The notes beneath the pieces are model-generated. The model was not told the DNA's origin, did no database searches, and saw only the letters and a program-made list of their open reading frames with translations. From an uncultured Eubacteriales bacterium (lineage in GTDB: Bacteria; Bacillota; Clostridia; Peptostreptococcales; Anaerovoracaceae): a stretch of DNA of 17,416 nucleotides. Of this stretch, positions 14,440 through 17,416 are shown one piece after another. The position numbers were made by a program, and so were the translations under genes. Positions within the stretch are counted from its first letter, which is position 1, and each line of letters opens with the position of its first letter. The stretch is taken from NCBI GenBank assembly GCA_900551415.1, contig URWB01000042.1:1-17416 (forward strand), written 5' to 3'.

Positions 14440-15165
14440 ATGGTTAATAAAATCATGACATTAGAGCAGGCAGTCGCGGATGTGAGAGACGGTATGACCA
14501 TCATGGTCGGCGGATTTTTGGCGACAGGATCTCCCGAAATCTTGATGGACGCGCTCGTGGAAAAGGGCGTGAAGCATCTGACGGTCATCGCTAACGATGG
14601 AGGTCTGGACGCAGGACAGCCTGCTGGAAATTTCGCAGGGAAAACGGCAAGAGGCGTTGGGAAGCTTTTGGAGCATCACATGGTGGATCATCTGATCGCC
14701 TCTCATATCGGGGTCAATCCGAAGATCAATGAGCAGATCGCAGAAGGCACACTTCGTTATACGCTGGTGCCGCAGGGAACGCTCGCAGAAAAGATTCGAG
14801 CCGCGGCTTACGGACTCGGCGGCGTGCTGACCTCAACCGGAATCGGAACACCGATGGAGGAGGAACCGGATGAACTGGGCAGACCAAAGAAAGTGTTGGA
14901 GATAGGAGGAAGAAAGTTTCTGCTGGAACTTCCGTTACATGCGGACTATTCCTTCCTGCGGCCATCTGTTGCCGACCGTTTCGGAAACTATATGTGCGCG
15001 AAGGCAACCAAGAATTTTAACTACGTGATGGCCGGCGCGTCAACCTGCACCATCATCGCGCCCGAAAAACTCGTAGAAATCGGAGAAGTGAATCCGGACA
15101 TCTTCCAGGTGGCAGGCGTTTTGGTAGACGGTATTGTGGAAGGAGAACAGAGATGGCAGATTTAA
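14440..15165 (+). CDS. Acetoacetate-type CoA-transferase, subunit A (AtoD/ScoA/CtfA-like)
   Basis: The 241-residue alpha subunit is of a family I CoA-transferase. Typical stretches are DGMTIMVGGFLATGSPE, LTVIANDGG, VDHLIASHIGVNP, LVPQGTLAEKIRAAAYGLGG, LLELPLHADYSF and ATKNFNYVMA. It would pass CoA from an acyl-CoA donor (acetyl-, butyryl- or succinyl-CoA) to acetoacetate. The ATG at 14440 is chosen because GAGAGGAA precedes it; an ATG 24 bases earlier has no site. It begins 35 bp after the permease and overlaps subunit B by 13 bp, so the two are translationally coupled. The CoA donor cannot be settled from sequence. Confidence 0.93.
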   Translation: MVNKIMTLEQAVADVRDGMTIMVGGFLATGSPEILMDALVEKGVKHLTVIANDGGLDAGQPAGNFAGKTARGVGKLLEHHMVDHLIASHIGVNPKINEQIAEGTLRYTLVPQGTLAEKIRAAAYGLGGVLTSTGIGTPMEEEPDELGRPKKVLEIGGRKFLLELPLHADYSFLRPSVADRFGNYMCAKATKNFNYVMAGASTCTIIAPEKLVEIGEVNPDIFQVAGVLVDGIVEGEQRWQI

Positions 15166-15806
15166 AAGAAAGAATCGCAAGAAGATGCGCAAAAGAATTT
15201 AAGGACGGCGAATTCGCGAACCTCGGGATCGGGCTTCCGACGCAGGTGGCGGATTATATTCCCGAGGGTGTTACCGTAACCTTCCATTCAGAAAACGGCT
15301 TCGCGGGCATCGACGCGATCGCGACCGAAAATCCGGATGTGGATATCATCAACTCCGGCGGCACCTATGTGACGACGATTCCGAGCGTGAAGTTCTTCGA
15401 CACCGCGGAATCCTTCGGGCTGGTGCGCGGCGGACATGTTCGCGCGACGGTTTTGGGCGCGATGGAGGTGGCCGAAAACGGAGATCTCGCGAACTGGATC
15501 GTGCCGGGTAAAAAGGTTGCCGGCATGGGCGGCGCGATGGATTTGTGCTCCGGCTGCCCGGAAGTTATCATCGTGATGCTGCACACGCAAAAGGGCGCAC
15601 CGAAGATTTTAAAAAAATGCACGCTTCCACTGACTGCCGAAAAATGCGTTTCCAAAATTATTACGGAAATGGGCGTTATGGAGGTCAGAGAGGACGGCAT
15701 CTGGGTTACGGAGCTGCATCCGGATTACAGTAAGGACGACATTCAGGCGGCAACCGCGTGCACGCTGCATTTTGACCCCGCGATGAAGGCGATGGAGGAA
15801 GCGTAG
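15153..15806 (+). CDS. Acetoacetate-type CoA-transferase, subunit B (AtoA/ScoB/CtfB-like)
   Basis: The 217-residue beta subunit carries the catalytic glutamate, which forms the glutamyl-CoA thioester: Glu47 in HSENGFAG (45-52). Other landmarks are GEFANLGIGLPTQVADYIP, INSGGTYVTTIPSVKFFD, RGGHVRATVLGAMEV, GMGGAMDLCSG and the C-terminal GIWVTELHPDYS. It acts with subunit A in the cytosol to make acetoacetyl-CoA. It overlaps the A gene, giving equal dosage. Confidence 0.94.
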   Translation: MADLKERIARRCAKEFKDGEFANLGIGLPTQVADYIPEGVTVTFHSENGFAGIDAIATENPDVDIINSGGTYVTTIPSVKFFDTAESFGLVRGGHVRATVLGAMEVAENGDLANWIVPGKKVAGMGGAMDLCSGCPEVIIVMLHTQKGAPKILKKCTLPLTAEKCVSKIITEMGVMEVREDGIWVTELHPDYSKDDIQAATACTLHFDPAMKAMEEA

Positions 15807-15821
15807 AGATACACGAAAAGG

Positions 15822-15946
15822 GCCAAAGCGCGCGTATCGAAATCTGAGATTTGTACGCGCGCGCGGCGCGTATGAAGGCGCGCTATACGCAAGAGGCTTT
15901 TGGCGTGATTCGTGATTTCGGAAATGTCGCTTCGCGATATTTTCCG
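15822..15946 (+). repeat. Structured intergenic repeat, copy 3 (complete)
   Basis: The outer stem GCCAAAG/CTTTTGGC (15822-15828 with 15897-15904, one bulge) encloses hairpin A (GCGCGCGTA, GAAATC-tga-GATTTg, TACGCGCGC; 15828-15862) and a GCGCG/CGCGC arm. It is followed by hairpin C (CGGAAA..TCGC-ttc-GCGA..TTTCCG; 15919-15946). Against copy 2, the paired positions change together (T-A to C-G and A-T to G-C in hairpin A; A-T to C-G in the outer stem). It lies between the CoA-transferase and HAD-family genes. Confidence 0.85.
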
Positions 15947-16002
15947 GATGACAAAAAGGCTGTTAAAACTGTTATGACGAAAAGAAAGCGAGGGAGGTTG
16001 AA

Positions 16003-16947
16003 ATGAAAACTGCGAAGGATGTGAAGCGTATTGTAATCGCGGGAGCGGGAACCATGGGCTCCTCGATGGGAGAAACCTTTGCGAAATACGGCTATGATGT
16101 GACGCTGTATGATATTTTCCCGAGCGCACTTGAAAAAGCGGGAAATTTGATTCGCCTGAACCAGGAAACCGAGGTGGCGGAGCATGTGGTGACGCCGGAG
16201 GAATCCGCGGCGCTGCTGGAGCGAATCCGTTACAGCGAAGATAAGGCGTGTTTTGAGGGGGCGGATCTGGTTGTGGAAGCGATTTTGGAAAAGCTCGATG
16301 TCAAGCATGCTTTTTGGGCAGAGATTTCGGCACTGGTTCCGGAGGACGCGATCTTGGCGAGTAATACCTCAGGGCTGTCTATTACGGCCATCGCGGAGGT
16401 TGTAAAAAGACCGGAACGATTCGGCGGCATGCACTGGATCAATCCGCCGCACCTGATTCCTCTGATTGAGGTCATTCAGGGCAAAAAAACCGATGATGAG
16501 ACAGCGGCGGCGATTCGCGACATGGCGCTCGCCGTTGAGAAAAAACCGGTTATCGTGCAGGACGCGCCGGGCTTCGCCCTCAACCGGATTCAGCTCGCGG
16601 TATTGAGAGAGTGTTTACATATTGTAGAGCAGGGCATCGCGACACCGGAAGCGGTCGATGATGTGATGAAATACGGTTTGGGCATGCGGTATGCCTGCCT
16701 GGGGCCTTTCGAGGTGTGCGACCTCGGCGGACTCGATATTTTTTACAACATCGCCTCTTATCTGTTTGAAGATCTGGCAGATGAGAAAGCGCCGTTCGGC
16801 ATGCTTGCCGATCGTTTTGAAAAGGGGCAGTACGGCGTGAAGACCGCGGCCGGCTTCTATGATTACGCCGGCGGCAAGGACGCGGAAAAGATTAAATACA
16901 GAGACCGGATGTTTACGAAGATATCCAAATGTCTGTTTAACTCTTAA
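16003..16947 (+). CDS. 3-hydroxyacyl-CoA dehydrogenase family protein
   Basis: The 314-residue NAD-dependent enzyme has an N-terminal Rossmann domain (IVIAGAGTMG, 10-19, Asp37 for NAD) and a C-terminal helical domain from about 187 (DAPGFALNRIQLAVLRE, TAAGFYDY). Catalytic-type residues are Ser120 and Asn121 (SNTSG), His144 and Glu156 within GMHWINPPHLIPLIEV, and Asn194. Classical (S)-3-hydroxybutyryl-CoA dehydrogenases have HFFNP..MKLVEV; the NPPHLIPL form is shared with the lambda-crystallin/gulonate and carnitine dehydrogenase side of the family, so the substrate may be a free or CoA-linked 3-hydroxyacid. Context favours acetoacetyl-CoA/3-hydroxybutyryl-CoA. The ATG follows GGGAGG. It is the last gene of the cassette. 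Confidence 0.88.
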   Translation: MKTAKDVKRIVIAGAGTMGSSMGETFAKYGYDVTLYDIFPSALEKAGNLIRLNQETEVAEHVVTPEESAALLERIRYSEDKACFEGADLVVEAILEKLDVKHAFWAEISALVPEDAILASNTSGLSITAIAEVVKRPERFGGMHWINPPHLIPLIEVIQGKKTDDETAAAIRDMALAVEKKPVIVQDAPGFALNRIQLAVLRECLHIVEQGIATPEAVDDVMKYGLGMRYACLGPFEVCDLGGLDIFYNIASYLFEDLADEKAPFGMLADRFEKGQYGVKTAAGFYDYAGGKDAEKIKYRDRMFTKISKCLFNS

Positions 16948-17241
16948 GTCCATCCTGTTCGCGGGTATGTTCGCGATACCGCGGTACCTGCCCGCGTATT
17001 TACCTTACATCACAAATGGATCGCGAGAACGCGCCTTTCTTCACTCAGGGGGCGCGTTCTCGCGTATCGTTTGGAGGCGCGAGCGGGCTGTGATTGTTTG
17101 ACAGAAAGATTTTCCGCAATCCTGCCGGCATCGCGTTTGAGGCCGCGCGCTGGTCGCGGCGCGCCGGACAGAAATCCTTGCCCGTACTTTGTAACCTTTT
17201 GCCCTGCAAAACGGAGTTATAAGTGAAAGGGAATTTGGAGA
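16948..17241. other. Non-coding gap between the cassette and the ssrA promoter
   Basis: No gene is supported. The strongest structure is a perfect 14-bp stem, CGCGAGAACGCGCC (17022-17035) with its complement at 17051-17064, loop 15 nt. It lacks a T run but is well placed to end or protect the cassette mRNA. Smaller GC-rich palindromes lie at about 16961-17000 and 17142-17160 (GCCGCG/CGCGGC). Confidence 0.6.
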
Positions 17242-17270
17242 TTGACATTTTGGGGAAAGTGTCATACACT
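17242..17270 (+). promoter_or_regulatory. Sigma-A promoter of ssrA
   Basis: TTGACA (17242-17247) and TACACT (17265-17270) are 17 bp apart. Transcription should start near 17277, giving a precursor with about 80 nt ahead of mature tmRNA. Confidence 0.85.
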
Positions 17271-17356
17271 AAGATTATCACGAAGGCGAGCATTGCGGCC
17301 CACGCGGGCAGAGACCGCGGGCGGTGACGCACAAACCGCGAAGTGACGTGAACTTC

Positions 17357-17416
17357 GGGGGTGTAAAGGTTTCGACGGGGGTGTAGAAGCCGGATAAGCG
17401 AGCGGTAGTTGGCTCA
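17357..17416 (+). ncRNA. ssrA: tmRNA (ssrA), 5' end only
   Basis: GGGGGTGTAAAGGTTTCGAC followed by GGGGGTGTAGAAGC is the highly conserved 5' end of tmRNA, beginning with the acceptor-stem strand and the tRNA-like D-loop region. The tag-coding part and 3' end lie beyond the window. It works with SmpB to free stalled ribosomes. The presumed RNase P cut falls just after a small CGAAGT/ACTTCG hairpin in the leader. Confidence 0.93.

Noticed and set aside
17022..17064. Ordinary intrinsic terminator after the cassette
   Set aside because: The stem is strong but no T run follows on either strand; described as a hairpin of uncertain role.
10045..17356. Prophage or integrative element using the tmRNA gene
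   Set aside because: No integrase, no direct repeat of tmRNA 3' sequence in the window, and such elements normally enter at the 3' end of ssrA, not upstream of its promoter.

Overview
The window looks like the chromosome of an anaerobic clostridial Firmicute with moderately high G+C. The signs are AGGAGG-type ribosome binding sites, short intrinsic terminators, an ECF sigma/anti-sigma pair, class II fructose-bisphosphate aldolase, a paired MBOAT/DUF4358-like locus, and smpB together with ssrA. Genus cannot be fixed from sequence alone.

Bases 1-7000 are mostly minus strand. They hold the N-terminus of an MBOAT O-acyltransferase (cut by the window edge) and an exported DUF4358-like protein just upstream of it. 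A non-coding region follows, with a terminator and a 280-bp element bounded by 16-bp terminal inverted repeats. Next come an ECF sigma factor with an expanded linker and its anti-sigma gene, which is broken by a frame disruption, then class II aldolase (fba). A divergent pair of small unrecognised genes, a HicAB toxin-antitoxin operon and a membrane-anchored fragment of MltG/YceG type complete this part.

Bases 7188-10044 are plus strand: an RluA-family pseudouridine synthase that appears to be leaderless, signal peptidase I (lepB), a small S26 paralogue that lacks both catalytic residues, a tandem 36-bp repeat, and smpB. The 5' end of ssrA (tmRNA) lies at the right edge, so smpB and ssrA, neighbours in many bacteria, are separated here by about 7.3 kb.

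That gap carries a catabolic cassette: a PAS/AAA+/Fis sigma-54 activator, a canonical -24/-12 promoter, 3-hydroxybutyrate dehydrogenase, a GntP-family permease, both subunits of an acetoacetate-type CoA-transferase, and a 3-hydroxyacyl-CoA-dehydrogenase-family enzyme. The likely job is uptake of (R)-3-hydroxybutyrate, oxidation to acetoacetate, activation to acetoacetyl-CoA, and possibly re-reduction to (S)-3-hydroxybutyryl-CoA. No thiolase is present.

The most unusual signal is a family of structured intergenic repeats inside this cassette (three copies or part-copies between the dehydrogenase and permease genes, one between the CoA-transferase and HAD-family genes). Each has an outer GACAAAAG/CTTTTGTC-type stem enclosing one or two hairpins, followed by another hairpin. 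Copies differ by paired, compensating substitutions, which argues that the fold itself is kept.
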